DNA of 64,000 nucleotides, from NCBI RefSeq assembly GCF_902143515.1, contig NZ_CABFVD010000001.1:434001-498000 (forward strand). The letters are read 5' to 3'. Position 1 is the first letter of the stretch. The number at the start of each line of letters is the position of its first letter. Origin of the DNA: Hathewaya massiliensis. Lineage in GTDB: Bacteria > Bacillota > Clostridia > Clostridiales > Clostridiaceae. A program made the position numbers and the translations under genes. The notes below the pieces were generated by a model, which was given only the letters and a program-made list of their open reading frames with translations, was not told where the DNA came from and did not search any database. Positions 26,592 to 37,442 of the stretch are shown here, piece after piece.

Positions 26592-27695
26592 TTATTTATA
26601 CTTTAATTTGCTAATCTTTGTATCTTTATAATAGTGATTTAAAATATACTTATAATCCTTACCTTCCTTAGCCATAACACTAGCTCCCCACTGACTCATA
26701 CCAACTCCATGACCGTACCCTTTGCAATTAAACTTAATATTATTCCCCTCTATTTCTATATTAAAGTTAGCAGAAGTAAGACCCATTACACTTCTTACTA
26801 CCTTTCCTGTGGTAACAATATTTCCTATTTTAACTTTTTTAACACTTCCACCTTCACTTCTCTCTAATATACTTATATTATGATTTAAGTTATTGCTATT
26901 TACATTTAAATTAGGATACTTACCTTTTAAAGCTTTTATAAAATCTTCTTTTAAAAAAACAAATTCCTTTTTAAACTTTGGAGCTATTTCTTCACCAGGA
27001 CTTTCAACACTTTTTAAATATGGAGAACTAGTTGCAAAAACTTCTTCTGCATTTTCTGTCTTTCCACTACTTGTTGCAAAATAAAAAGGTGTCATTATAA
27101 TCTCTTCTTCATAACTTATAACTTCACACTTAGTATCTTTTACAGCCTTTTCTACTTTTTTATATAGATCCTCACTTTCTGATTTAGGCCATGCTGCTAA
27201 TCTCTTCTCTTTATTTATATAAGCTTGACAATGGACTGAATCACATAAATCTGCATCCTTATTTAAATTGCATCCACCCCCAAAAACCCCTTTCATATGT
27301 GCAACAGTGTAAGTTCTAGCTGCCACAGCTTGTGCTTTTAAAGCTTCTTCTCCAAAGTTTGCAGGCATTTCTGCAGAAACAACTCCAACTATATAATCTT
27401 CTAAATCTAACTGGATTACTCTCTTTTCTTTTGTAAGATATATTTTCACCTTAGGATCTATGTACTTTTTTAATACTTCTTTTCTTATATTATTTTCTTC
27501 CTTGCTATTTTCTTTCTTGTTCTTTACTTCCTTATTAGCTACTTTTTTATTTAAATTGCTATTTGGTTCTTTTATTTGTCCTATTTCTTTATTTTTACCA
27601 ATAACAATCAAAGACAAAAATATAATACATAGATTAAATATAAGTATTCCTACTAAAATATCTTTTAGTTTAAAAGAAACTATTATTTTCCTCAT
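26592..27695 (-). CDS. spoIID: Stage II sporulation protein D (peptidoglycan lytic enzyme)
   Basis: 367 aa lytic transglycosylase of the SpoIID-SpoIIM-SpoIIP engulfment complex. Membrane anchor at about 10-32. Catalytic region GVVSAEMPANFGEEALKAQA with the essential Glu in SAEMP, then AVAARTYTVAHM. Paired cysteines in CNLNKDADLCDSVHCQAY and a C-terminal GYGHGVGMSQWGASVMA motif. It is directly downstream of murA, as in Bacillus. Confidence 0.95.
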   Translation of the reverse strand: MRKIIVSFKLKDILVGILIFNLCIIFLSLIVIGKNKEIGQIKEPNSNLNKKVANKEVKNKKENSKEENNIRKEVLKKYIDPKVKIYLTKEKRVIQLDLEDYIVGVVSAEMPANFGEEALKAQAVAARTYTVAHMKGVFGGGCNLNKDADLCDSVHCQAYINKEKRLAAWPKSESEDLYKKVEKAVKDTKCEVISYEEEIIMTPFYFATSSGKTENAEEVFATSSPYLKSVESPGEEIAPKFKKEFVFLKEDFIKALKGKYPNLNVNSNNLNHNISILERSEGGSVKKVKIGNIVTTGKVVRSVMGLTSANFNIEIEGNNIKFNCKGYGHGVGMSQWGASVMAKEGKDYKYILNHYYKDTKISKLKYK

Positions 27696-27863
27696 TTTAT
27701 CACCCCTAGTTTTACTATACTATATATAAATATTTATTCTTAAAATTAATATTTATTACTTAAATTTAAGTTTTAACAATCCATAATCCTTTATTAAAGT
27801 TAAAAATTTCTATAAATTTTACAATTCTATTTATCTATATATCATTATATTATTAACAAAAAT

Positions 27864-27913
27864 AAAACCTCTTTAAAGTATTCTAGTTTTTATAATTACT
27901 TTAAAAAGGTTTT
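27864..27913. terminator. murA terminator
   Basis: 17-bp imperfect stem AAAACCTCTTTAAAGTA (27864-27880) with TACTTTAAAAAGGTTTT (27897-27913), just after the murA stop, followed by A/T-rich flanks. Confidence 0.7.
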
Positions 27914-27921
27914 CATTAACA

Positions 27922-29175
27922 TTATATTCTATATATATCTGCGCCTAGATTCTGTAGTTTTTTCTCTATATTCACATATCCTCTGTCTATATGATATATA
28001 TCACTTACTACTGTTTCACCTTCTGCAACAAGTCCTGCTAAAATCATGGCAGCTCCAGCTCTTAAATCTGTAGATTTTACTTCTGCTCCAGTTAATCTAT
28101 CCACACCCTGGATTATGGCACTTCTACCATCAATCTTTATATTTGCTCCCATTCTTCTTAATTCTGCTACATGCATAAACCTATTCTCAAATATAGTTTC
28201 TGTTATAACACTAATTCCTTTAGTTATGCTTAATAAGGAAGTTAATTGAGATTGCATATCTGTAGGGAAACCAGGATAAGGCATAGTTTTTATATCTGTA
28301 GGAGTAAGTGTTTTTCTTGCATCTACACTCATCATATCTCCCTTTATATCTATCTCTACTCCCATTTCAATTAATTTTGCTATTACAGGCTTTAGATGCT
28401 CTTCTTTTACACCGTTTATGTTTATGAAACTATTAGTAATTGCAGCAGCAATCATAAAAGTTCCAGCTTCAATTCTGTCGTATATAGGGGTGTATTCAAC
28501 TCCCCTTAGTTCTTTTACTCCATTTATTTTTATAGTATCAGTTCCAGCTCCTTTTATATCAGCCCCCATAGCTATTAGGCAATTAGCTAAATCTTCAATT
28601 TCAGGTTCTTCTGCACAATTACCTATTATGGTTTCTCCTTCAGCCAAAGTTGCTGCCATCATAATATTTTCTGTAGCTCCTACAGAAGGAAAATCTAGAT
28701 ATATATTAGCACCCTTTAATTTTTTTGCTCTAGCCTCTACATACCCATGTCCAACGTTTATTTCAGCCCCAAGTGCTGCCAAACCTTTCAGGTGTAAATC
28801 TATAGGTCTCGTCCCTATATTGCACCCTCCCGGCAAAGAAAGTTTAAATTCTCCAAACCTAGCTAACATAGCTCCCATAATTAAAAATGAGGCTCTCATT
28901 TTTCTAACCAAATCATCTGATGGCTGTATTGATTTTAAATTACTACTATCTATAGTTATTTCTTCTTTACATTCATCTATATTAACCTCTGCATTAAGAG
29001 ACTTTAATACATTAGAAAGTACAATTACATCCTCTAACATAGGTGCCTTTTTAATAATGTTCTTCTCCCCATTTAAGATACAAGATGCAATTATCGGTAA
29101 AACCGCATTTTTAGCTGAATTTATATTTACACTTCCATTAAGTCCTTTTCCGCCTTTTATAATAATCTTATCCAT
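27922..29175 (-). CDS. murA: UDP-N-acetylglucosamine 1-carboxyvinyltransferase
   Basis: First committed step of peptidoglycan precursor synthesis (PEP transfer to UDP-GlcNAc); 417 aa. The active-site loop LPGGCNIGTRPIDLH holds Cys118, the fosfomycin target. Also KNAVLPIIASCIL and RAGAAMILAGLVAEG. Start ATG with TTGGAGG. It sits in the conserved ywmB-murA-spoIID order. Whether it is the MurA1 or MurA2 paralogue cannot be decided from sequence here. Confidence 0.97.
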   Translation of the reverse strand: MDKIIIKGGKGLNGSVNINSAKNAVLPIIASCILNGEKNIIKKAPMLEDVIVLSNVLKSLNAEVNIDECKEEITIDSSNLKSIQPSDDLVRKMRASFLIMGAMLARFGEFKLSLPGGCNIGTRPIDLHLKGLAALGAEINVGHGYVEARAKKLKGANIYLDFPSVGATENIMMAATLAEGETIIGNCAEEPEIEDLANCLIAMGADIKGAGTDTIKINGVKELRGVEYTPIYDRIEAGTFMIAAAITNSFININGVKEEHLKPVIAKLIEMGVEIDIKGDMMSVDARKTLTPTDIKTMPYPGFPTDMQSQLTSLLSITKGISVITETIFENRFMHVAELRRMGANIKIDGRSAIIQGVDRLTGAEVKSTDLRAGAAMILAGLVAEGETVVSDIYHIDRGYVNIEKKLQNLGADIYRI

Positions 29176-29204
29176 AAATATCCTCCAATTCTAACTTATT
29201 CTCA

Positions 29205-29861
29205 CTAATAAGAAATAAAAATCTCAGAATCCCCTATAATTAGGTAGTCTCCTGTATCATATGAACAAAGAAGATACTGAAAATCTTCCCTATCCTTAGC
29301 ACTAACTTTAGCACTATATCCATTATGAAATTTAACTGTATCAGCATAATAATCTTTTTTATGCAAATACTCTTCTACTTTAATTTTTGCAAGATCTATT
29401 TTTTCTACATTGCTTAATTTTGTTTTTATATTAATGGATATTCTAAGATTGGATTCTTTTAAATTTAAGGACTTATGAATCTTCTGTATGAATTCCTTAA
29501 TATCATCTTCTTTATATCCTCTTATTTTTATTTTTATAGAGAATACATATGATTTTTTATTTTTAGTTATATTCAAAGTTGCTGCCTTTAAATTATATTC
29601 ATCTTCTTTATAAGTGTAATTATTTATGTCTATTCCTTCTCTTCTGAAAGAAGTTTTTATATCATCTTCATATGCTTTTATGTCACTTATAAAATTCTCA
29701 CTCCAATTGACACATAAATAAGTAAATGTCTCCTCAGTTGAAACCTGGCTTAACACTTCCTTAAAAATGTTCTTTTGGCTTAAACTATAACAGTTCATAT
29801 ATCTATAGTTTAAAGATAATATTAAAATTAAAAAAATGGAGAAAATCTTTTTTACCTTCAT
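29205..29861 (-). CDS. ywmB: YwmB family (TATA-box-like fold) exported protein
   Basis: 218 aa with an N-terminal hydrophobic signal (about 4-20). The mature part fits the YwmB family, known from structure as a TATA-binding-protein-like fold with no assigned function. The assignment rests on position before murA-spoIID, length and features such as IRGYKEDDIKEFIQKIHKSL. Good Shine-Dalgarno (GAGAGG). Confidence 0.75.
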   Translation of the reverse strand: MKVKKIFSIFLILILSLNYRYMNCYSLSQKNIFKEVLSQVSTEETFTYLCVNWSENFISDIKAYEDDIKTSFRREGIDINNYTYKEDEYNLKAATLNITKNKKSYVFSIKIKIRGYKEDDIKEFIQKIHKSLNLKESNLRISINIKTKLSNVEKIDLAKIKVEEYLHKKDYYADTVKFHNGYSAKVSAKDREDFQYLLCSYDTGDYLIIGDSEIFISY

Positions 29862-30114
29862 TTTTTTACCTCTCTTACTCTTTATTTATTATCTAAATTA
29901 TTTCCATTTTATTGTTTAATATACATGATTTTAAAATGAAGGTTTTTAATATTATATATTATAATATATCTAAATTAATAAAAGCGTGACTATTTTCCAT
30001 TTTAAATTGAGAATCAAAAAAATAAAGAGTACTTATCTTATGATTATATAGTCACCCTTACACCATAAAGGTTAGTCTATATACATAAAATTACATACTC
30101 TTACTCTTATGTAG

Positions 30115-30516
30115 CTATATACTTTTAATTTTACTTCTAGTTAAAGCCCTTTTTAAAGCTAGTTCAGCTCTTTTTACATCTAAATTTGATGTTTTTTCTT
30201 TAAGCCTTTTTTCTGCTCTTTCTTCTGCAGCCTTTGCCCTATTGATATCTATATCTTCTGGCCATTCTGCAGAATTACATAGCATTTCTACTAAATCCTT
30301 ATCTACCTTTAAAATTCCTTCTGAGGTAAACGCTTTGTATTCTTTCCCATCTACAGTGGTAAACCTTGTCATACTAGGTTCCAAAATTTTAACTACAGAC
30401 ATATGATTAGGTAAAATACCTAAGCTTCCTTCCCTGTCTTCAGTTGTAAGTTTAATTATTTTTCCAGAAAAAAATCTTTTTTCTGGTGTAATTATATTTA
30501 ATTCTATTTCTTTCAT
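30115..30516 (-). CDS. atpC: F1Fo ATP synthase epsilon subunit
   Basis: 133 aa; beta-sandwich N-domain (ELNIITPEKRFFSGKIIKL, LGILPNHMSVVKIL) and C-terminal two-helix region (RAKAAEERAEKRLKE) that can inhibit ATP hydrolysis. The frame opens at a GTG (30525), but AAGG spacing favours ATG at 30516. Last gene of the atp operon. Confidence 0.95.
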   Translation of the reverse strand: MKEIELNIITPEKRFFSGKIIKLTTEDREGSLGILPNHMSVVKILEPSMTRFTTVDGKEYKAFTSEGILKVDKDLVEMLCNSAEWPEDIDINRAKAAEERAEKRLKEKTSNLDVKRAELALKRALTRSKIKSI

Positions 30517-30540
30517 TAGTTTCACCTTCAGAAATTTTTA

Positions 30541-31938
<1,398 letters not shown>

Positions 31939-31977
31939 TCACCTCCAAAATAAAGTAATTAAAAATGGCCCTATATT

Positions 31978-32829
31978 TTACCTTTGAGCTTCTGCTCCTC
32001 CAACTATCTCTGATATCTCTTGTGTTATAGCACTTTGTCTTAGCCTGTTATATTGAAGATTTAATTTTTCTAAAAGTTCATCTGCGCTTTTAGTTGCACC
32101 CTGCATAGCTTCCATTCTAGAACTTTCTTCACTTGCCTTTGAGTGAAGAATATAATTTAATATTTTTTCTTCCATATACATAAATATTAACTCATCTATA
32201 ATATTTGAATCTTCTATATCATACTCTTCTATAACCTTATCACTAAGGACTTCTTCCTTAGATAATGGCAATATTTTATTCACTCTAACTTCCCTTTTAA
32301 TAGTAGATATAAATTCAGTGTATATAATGTTTATTTCTCCAACTTCACCACTTACATATAGATCTTTTATATAGTTAGCTATTAATTTTGCATCTTTTAA
32401 ACTAGGTATACTAGGGAAATCAATATATTCTTTTTTAATACTATGGTTAAATTTTTTACTATTGCTAACTCCCTTTTTACCTATAACTATAATTTCAGCT
32501 TCTTCACTTGTACTCTTCAATCTATTATTTAACTCAGATATAATATTGCCATTATACCCACCACATAGACCTAGATCTGAAGTTATAATTATATAAGCCT
32601 TTTTATTAGAGTTATTACCATCTATATATTTATTTCCTTCTTCATAATCTTTTAAAATACTTCTAATAACTTTATCTAAACCATTTTTATATTGATTATT
32701 TAGATATAATCTTTCCTTATTTTTTCTAAGCTTAGATGTAGCTACTAAAGACATAGCTTTAGTTATTTTTTTAGTATTATTTACAGATTTTATTCTTTTT
32801 TTAATAATAGCAAAACTTGCTCCTGACAC
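31978..32829 (-). CDS. atpG: F1Fo ATP synthase gamma subunit
   Basis: Central stalk subunit, 283 aa from a GTG start. The frame continues upstream to 32856, but AAGGAGGTG sits inside it, 9 nt before GTG 32829, which gives the standard N-terminus (SGASFAIIKKRIKSVNNTKK). Conserved C-terminal helix RLRQSAITQEISEIVGGAEA. Confidence 0.96.
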   Translation of the reverse strand: MSGASFAIIKKRIKSVNNTKKITKAMSLVATSKLRKNKERLYLNNQYKNGLDKVIRSILKDYEEGNKYIDGNNSNKKAYIIITSDLGLCGGYNGNIISELNNRLKSTSEEAEIIVIGKKGVSNSKKFNHSIKKEYIDFPSIPSLKDAKLIANYIKDLYVSGEVGEINIIYTEFISTIKREVRVNKILPLSKEEVLSDKVIEEYDIEDSNIIDELIFMYMEEKILNYILHSKASEESSRMEAMQGATKSADELLEKLNLQYNRLRQSAITQEISEIVGGAEAQR

Positions 32830-32861
32830 CTTACTGCACCTCCTTAGAGGTTTCATTTTAT

Positions 32862-34376
32862 TTATTTATTTATAATGAAGACCTTCTTAAATTCTTCAAT
32901 AGCATTTACAAGAGATTTTTCTAATTCATCTGTAAGGCTTCCTCTTTCAGTAATATCACTTAAAATTTCTCTATGGTGTGTTTCTACATATGTCAAAAAC
33001 TCTTTTTCAAATCTTTGTATATCCTCAACGGGTACATTCATTAAATAATTCTTAACTGCTGCATATAAAATTACTATTTGATTTTCCACATCCATAGGCT
33101 CATATTGATCTTGTTTTAATATTTCTATTAATCTCTTACCTTTTTCTAATCTCCTAATAGCTTCCTTATCTAAATCTGAACCAAATTGAGCAAAGGCAGC
33201 TAATTCCCTATATTGGGCTAATTCTAATCTTAAGGTTCCTGAAACCTGTTTCATTGCTTTTATCTGAGCATTTCCACCTACTCTAGATACAGATATACCA
33301 GCATTTATAGCAGGTTTTTGCCCTGCATAAAATAAATCTGATTCCAAGAATATTTGACCATCTGTTATGGATATTACATTTGTTGGTATATATGATGTTA
33401 CATCTCCTGATAGAGTTTCTATAATTGGTAGGGCTGTTAAAGAACCTCCACCTAATTTTTCAGATAATCTAGCTGCTCTTTCTAACAACCTTGAATGTAG
33501 ATAGAATACATCTCCTGGGTAAGCTTCTCTTCCTGGTGGTCTACGTAATAGTAGAGACATAGTTCTATATGCAACAGCATGTTTAGATAAATCATCATAT
33601 ATTATAAGCACATCTTTTCCTTTATACATGAAATATTCTCCCATGCTACAACCAGAATAAGGTGCTAAAAATTGAAGTGGCGCTGAATCTGATGCTGTAG
33701 ATGAAAGTACTATAGTATAATCCATGGCACCAAAACTCTCTAAAGTATTTACTATATTAGCTACTGTTGATTGTTTTTGGCCAATAGCAACATATATACA
33801 AACAACATCCTTATCTTTTTGATTAAGTATGGTATCCATTACAATAGCAGTCTTGCCGATTTGTCTATCCCCAATAATAAGTTCTCTCTGTCCTTTTCCT
33901 ATTGGAACCATAGCATCAATAGCTTTTATACCTGTTTGTAGTGGTTCTTTTACAGATTGTCTTTCTATAACTCCTGGGGCTGAAGACTCTACAGCTCTTC
34001 TTTCTGTAGTATTAATTGGACCTTTTCCATCAATAGGATTTCCTAAGGGATCTATAACTCTTCCTATTAAATCTTCTCCAACTGGCACATCAACTACTTT
34101 ATAGCATCTTTTTACTACGTCACCTTCTTTAATACCTTCCTCAGATCCAAATAAAACACAACCTACGTTATCTTGTTCTAAATTTAAAGCCATACCATAT
34201 ACGTTATTAGGGAACTCTAAAAGTTCACCTTCCATGCACTCATCTAATCCATAAACTCTAGCTATCCCATCACCAATTTGAATAATTGTTCCTGAGTCTA
34301 CAGTTTCAATCTTGTTTTCATATTTTTCTATTTCTTTTTTTATAATAGAAGTTATTTCTTCTGGTTTAACGTGCAT
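32862..34376 (-). CDS. atpA: F1Fo ATP synthase alpha subunit
   Basis: Regulatory nucleotide-binding subunit, 504 aa. Walker [14 protein letters not shown] (about 169-181), Walker [17 protein letters not shown], and [20 protein letters not shown]. Full length. ATG with AGAGGTGAAAC. Confidence 0.98.
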   Translation of the reverse strand: MHVKPEEITSIIKKEIEKYENKIETVDSGTIIQIGDGIARVYGLDECMEGELLEFPNNVYGMALNLEQDNVGCVLFGSEEGIKEGDVVKRCYKVVDVPVGEDLIGRVIDPLGNPIDGKGPINTTERRAVESSAPGVIERQSVKEPLQTGIKAIDAMVPIGKGQRELIIGDRQIGKTAIVMDTILNQKDKDVVCIYVAIGQKQSTVANIVNTLESFGAMDYTIVLSSTASDSAPLQFLAPYSGCSMGEYFMYKGKDVLIIYDDLSKHAVAYRTMSLLLRRPPGREAYPGDVFYLHSRLLERAARLSEKLGGGSLTALPIIETLSGDVTSYIPTNVISITDGQIFLESDLFYAGQKPAINAGISVSRVGGNAQIKAMKQVSGTLRLELAQYRELAAFAQFGSDLDKEAIRRLEKGKRLIEILKQDQYEPMDVENQIVILYAAVKNYLMNVPVEDIQRFEKEFLTYVETHHREILSDITERGSLTDELEKSLVNAIEEFKKVFIINK

Positions 34377-34391
34377 AGTTTCACCTCTTTT

Positions 34392-34925
34392 CTAACCTAA
34401 CATACTTTTTTTGATTTCATTAAGTTTAGACCTAATGGTTCCATCAATTACATCATCACCAACTCGTACATAGACGCCGCCTATAACTAATTCATCAACT
34501 TTTTCATCTAGGATAATTTCTTTATCATACTTATTTTGTAACTTAGTTCTTAAACTCTCTCTCTCCTCTTCTATTAGAGGAACTGCTGTTATAATTTCAG
34601 CAAGAAGTTTATTTTGTCTCTCTAAATGAATTTTCTCCATTTCTTTAAGCTTTTCTTCTAAGTAAAGAATTCTTCCTTTATTTATAAGAATAATCAAGAA
34701 TGAAAGTAATTCATCATCTATTTTGTCCTTAAATGCTAGTGTGAAAATCTCTCTTTTTCTTGCAGTATTTATTTGAGGATGCTTTATTACTTTAATAAAG
34801 TTTTCATCACTCTTTATCATCTTGACAATCTCTTTTAAATCCTGCAAGTATTCCTCTACTTTACCTTTTTCCTCTGCAACTTTATATAGTGCAAGTGCAT
34901 ATCTCTTATCTAAGTATTCATACAT
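34392..34925 (-). CDS. atpH: F1Fo ATP synthase delta subunit
   Basis: 177 aa peripheral stalk subunit (OSCP-like). [21 protein letters not shown] at the N-terminus (shown in part) and the C-terminal [20 protein letters not shown] motif. It starts 2 bp after the atpF stop. Confidence 0.95.
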   Translation of the reverse strand: MYEYLDKRYALALYKVAEEKGKVEEYLQDLKEIVKMIKSDENFIKVIKHPQINTARKREIFTLAFKDKIDDELLSFLIILINKGRILYLEEKLKEMEKIHLERQNKLLAEIITAVPLIEEERESLRTKLQNKYDKEIILDEKVDELVIGGVYVRVGDDVIDGTIRSKLNEIKKSMLG

Positions 34926-34927
34926 TT

Positions 34928-35407
34928 TTAGGTCCCTACCTTAGAGATAAAATCATTTATAAGCCTTCTGTGTTCTTTTTCATCAAGCTCTTTTTCTAAA
35001 ATCTTTTTAGATATTAAAATAGATAGATCAGCCACTTCTTGTCTAACCTCACTTTGAGCTTTTTGCTTTTCTCTTTCTATCTCTTTTTTACTTCTTTCCC
35101 TTACTAATTCTGATTCTTTTTTTGCCTCTTCCAAAATTTCAGAGTACAATTTTTCTGCACTAATTTTATATTCTTCTAGAATCTTTTTACTTTCTTCTCT
35201 TGACTTAAGAATTTCTTCTTCCATCTGTTTCTTTAATTCTTCTGCATTTCTTTTATTGTCATCTGCTTCTTTGTAATTCTCTCTTATTTCCCTATTTCTG
35301 CTATCTATTTTCTCTGTTATATTCTTAAAAAAGTACTTTTTAGCAAATAAATATATAATTAAAAAGTTTACCATAGCGCATAAAACTTTTATAAATTCGT
35401 TAGTCAA
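34928..35407 (-). CDS. atpF: F1Fo ATP synthase b subunit
   Basis: 159 aa peripheral stalk: one membrane helix (about 5-25, [20 protein letters not shown]) and a long charged coiled coil. The frame opens at TTG 35434, but AAGGGAGGG lies inside that extension and 9 nt before TTG 35407, so the shorter start is chosen. Confidence 0.94.
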   Translation of the reverse strand: MTNEFIKVLCAMVNFLIIYLFAKKYFFKNITEKIDSRNREIRENYKEADDNKRNAEELKKQMEEEILKSREESKKILEEYKISAEKLYSEILEEAKKESELVRERSKKEIEREKQKAQSEVRQEVADLSILISKKILEKELDEKEHRRLINDFISKVGT

Positions 35408-35465
35408 AAATATTGACCCTCCCTTCAGGCTCAATATAGTTTAAGTTTATTTCCATACTCTTAAA

Positions 35466-35702
35466 TTATAATTTTAATATTAATAGTATGGCAACTAATA
35501 AGCCATATATTGCTGTAGCTTCTGATAATGCTCCACCTATAATTAATGCAGTCATAATTTTATTGCTAGCTTCTGGTTGTCTAGCTATACTTTCTACTGC
35601 TTTACCAGTTGCATTACCTGTTCCAATACCACCACCTATACAAGCTAAAGATGAAATTCCTGCTGCAAGTGCAATCATACCTAATACAAATTCATGATTC
35701 AT
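35466..35702 (-). CDS. atpE: F1Fo ATP synthase c subunit
   Basis: 78 aa, two membrane helices joined by the polar loop [15 protein letters not shown]. The ion-binding carboxylate is Glu61 in [11 protein letters not shown]. Residues aligning with Na+ ligands of Ilyobacter c (Gln32, Ser66) are Thr28 and Ala62, which argues for proton coupling. Good Shine-Dalgarno AAGGAGG. Confidence 0.96.
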   Translation of the reverse strand: MNHEFVLGMIALAAGISSLACIGGGIGTGNATGKAVESIARQPEASNKIMTALIIGGALSEATAIYGLLVAILLILKL

Positions 35703-35730
35703 TGTAAATCCTCCTTAAATATTCTTATTT

Positions 35731-36408
35731 TTAGTGTTCTGATATTATTTTAATATTTATCATGGTTAACATTACAAATATAACCATTTGCAACGTTCCA
35801 TCGAACAAGTCAAAATATCCATGAAAAAATATTGGTATACCTATAGTAGCAAAGGGTGATATACTGCCTAACCCTTTATAAATCAAATCCATAATCATAG
35901 TTGCTGCAAACATATTTCCAAAGAGCCTTAAACTTAAAGAAATTGGGAAAGCTATTCTTTCCAAAATATTTATTGGCAGTAGAACTATAATAGGCTTAGT
36001 ATACCCTAAGAAATAATGAACAAGTCCTATTTTTTTAATTGTATAACCTTGTATTACTAAAAAGCTAACAAGGCCTAATCCTAAGGTCACACTGTAGTTA
36101 GTAGTTGGTGGAGTTATTCCAAAAAGACCAACAAAATTTAGTAAAATCATATATAAAGCCAAGGTACCAAAGAAGGGAATAAACTCCCTGTATTGTTCTC
36201 CCATATTTGCTTTTACAAGATTATCTATAGTATCAACAAAAAGTTCAGCTATACCCTGTCTTCTATCTGGAAACTTTTTTAAATTACTACCAAATTTCAA
36301 AACTAAGAAGGCAATTATTATCATAACCACCCACTGAATAGCCATACTTAAGGTAATTTGTAAACTGTAGCTAAATAATTTTAAAGTAACTAAGACTATA
36401 TCCTCCAT
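35731..36408 (-). CDS. atpB: F1Fo ATP synthase a subunit
   Basis: 225 aa, five to six helices. The essential Arg lies in the conserved helix ISLSLRLFGNMFAATMIMDL. Frame opens upstream, but AAGGAAG is 8 nt before ATG 36408, so that start is preferred over 36414 or 36417. Confidence 0.95.
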   Translation of the reverse strand: MEDIVLVTLKLFSYSLQITLSMAIQWVVMIIIAFLVLKFGSNLKKFPDRRQGIAELFVDTIDNLVKANMGEQYREFIPFFGTLALYMILLNFVGLFGITPPTTNYSVTLGLGLVSFLVIQGYTIKKIGLVHYFLGYTKPIIVLLPINILERIAFPISLSLRLFGNMFAATMIMDLIYKGLGSISPFATIGIPIFFHGYFDLFDGTLQMVIFVMLTMINIKIISEH

Positions 36409-36421
36409 AAGCATCACTTCC

Positions 36422-36784
36422 TTATACTTCTTTGTTTAAGGATACCCCATATAAAATCATTCCTAAAAATTCTACAGAATAACCTAATATATAAGGTATA
36501 ATTTTCTCCATGTTATTTTTAGCTATAATAGCTCCTACCATACATACTAAAATCACTCTTAACATGGAGCTAAGCAATAATATTCCTTTATTCTTATTAT
36601 TTTTTAATATATTTGTTGTTGTGAAGGAATTAATAATTAATGAAAAAATACCCATAAAACTTCCAATAAAAAAAGGAACCATATATTTTTTATTTATAAA
36701 GTACAATATTATTGATCCCATTAATGAAATAGCAAAAGTATTAAAAACAACCTTTTTTAACATATCAGTTATATCTTTAATCAA
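36422..36784 (-). CDS. atpI: ATP synthase subunit I-like membrane protein
   Basis: 120 aa with four membrane segments, first gene of the atp operon. Sequence is poorly conserved, as usual for AtpI, which assists c-ring assembly in other bacteria. TTG start with GGAGGG 5-8 nt upstream. Named by position and topology. Confidence 0.8.
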   Translation of the reverse strand: MIKDITDMLKKVVFNTFAISLMGSIILYFINKKYMVPFFIGSFMGIFSLIINSFTTTNILKNNKNKGILLLSSMLRVILVCMVGAIIAKNNMEKIIPYILGYSVEFLGMILYGVSLNKEV

Positions 36785-37427
36785 ATTGTTTCCCTCCGGA
36801 GTTTAAATTCATGTTCTCTATTATATTACTGTACTTTTTATAAATAAAATCTTATTTTACCTTAAATTTCTTGTTGTAGAGCAAAATTTCTTGTTTACAT
36901 AAGATTAACCCTATATTTATTACACACACTTAAGTTTCTGTATATTTTACTATGTATTAGATTTTATTTCCTCCAATTATTCATTTTTAAGATTATACTT
37001 TATTGTTATTACATTAGGACTATAATATATTTTGTTTATTTATAAAGATACATAAAGAAAGTATCCTCTAATATATATATCTTTACCTTATAATATAACC
37101 AAATTAATATATTTTATCATACAGTTTTATTTTTCTAAATTTTCTGTAATATGAATATTATTTATACTTATTAATCTTTTTTTTGATTTATTAAAATTTG
37201 TTTTAACAAATTTCGACCATAGATTATAGTTATTTAAACCACTTTAACAATTTATTTTATCTACTTATATACTGTTTTATATATTATTCATTATTAATTA
37301 TGTATAATTATAATTTAATACTATATTTTTTAAGGCATAAAAAAAGAAAGTTTTAATTTTTAAACTTTCTTTTATACTTTTCTATACTTATTGTTAATTT
37401 TTATATACTATTGTTAATTTTATATAC
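36785..37427. other. Long intergenic region upstream of the atp operon
   Basis: 643 bp, very AT-rich. It holds a 12-bp direct repeat AAATTTCTTGTT at 36864-36875 and 36884-36895 (exactly 20 bp apart, about 80 bp upstream of atpI), the tagO terminator and a short tandem repeat at 37382-37442. The atp promoter must be here. No open frame or known RNA found. Confidence 0.5.
37343..37372 (-). terminator. tagO terminator
   Basis: 11-bp stem AAAGAAAGTTT/AAACTTTCTTT (37343-37353, 37362-37372) with minus-strand U tract (complement of the A run at about 37337-37344). Confidence 0.75.
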
Positions 37428-37442
37428 TTACTGTTGATTTTT
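37382..37442. repeat. Three imperfect 20-bp tandem units overlapping the tagO stop
   Basis: Units of the type TATACTTATTGTTAATTTT occur three times in a row; the last contains the tagO stop codon and its final codons (Asn-Gln-Gln). Confidence 0.6.

Noticed and set aside
28418-29194. 258-codon open frame on the plus strand
   Set aside because: It is fully antisense to murA. The long frame follows from murA's AT-rich codon use; it has no ribosome site and its protein is Pro/Ser/Ile-rich nonsense.
29986-30053. atp operon terminator
   Set aside because: GTGACTAT/ATAGTCAC can pair, but the loop exceeds 50 nt and no U run follows, so no clear terminator after atpC is claimed.
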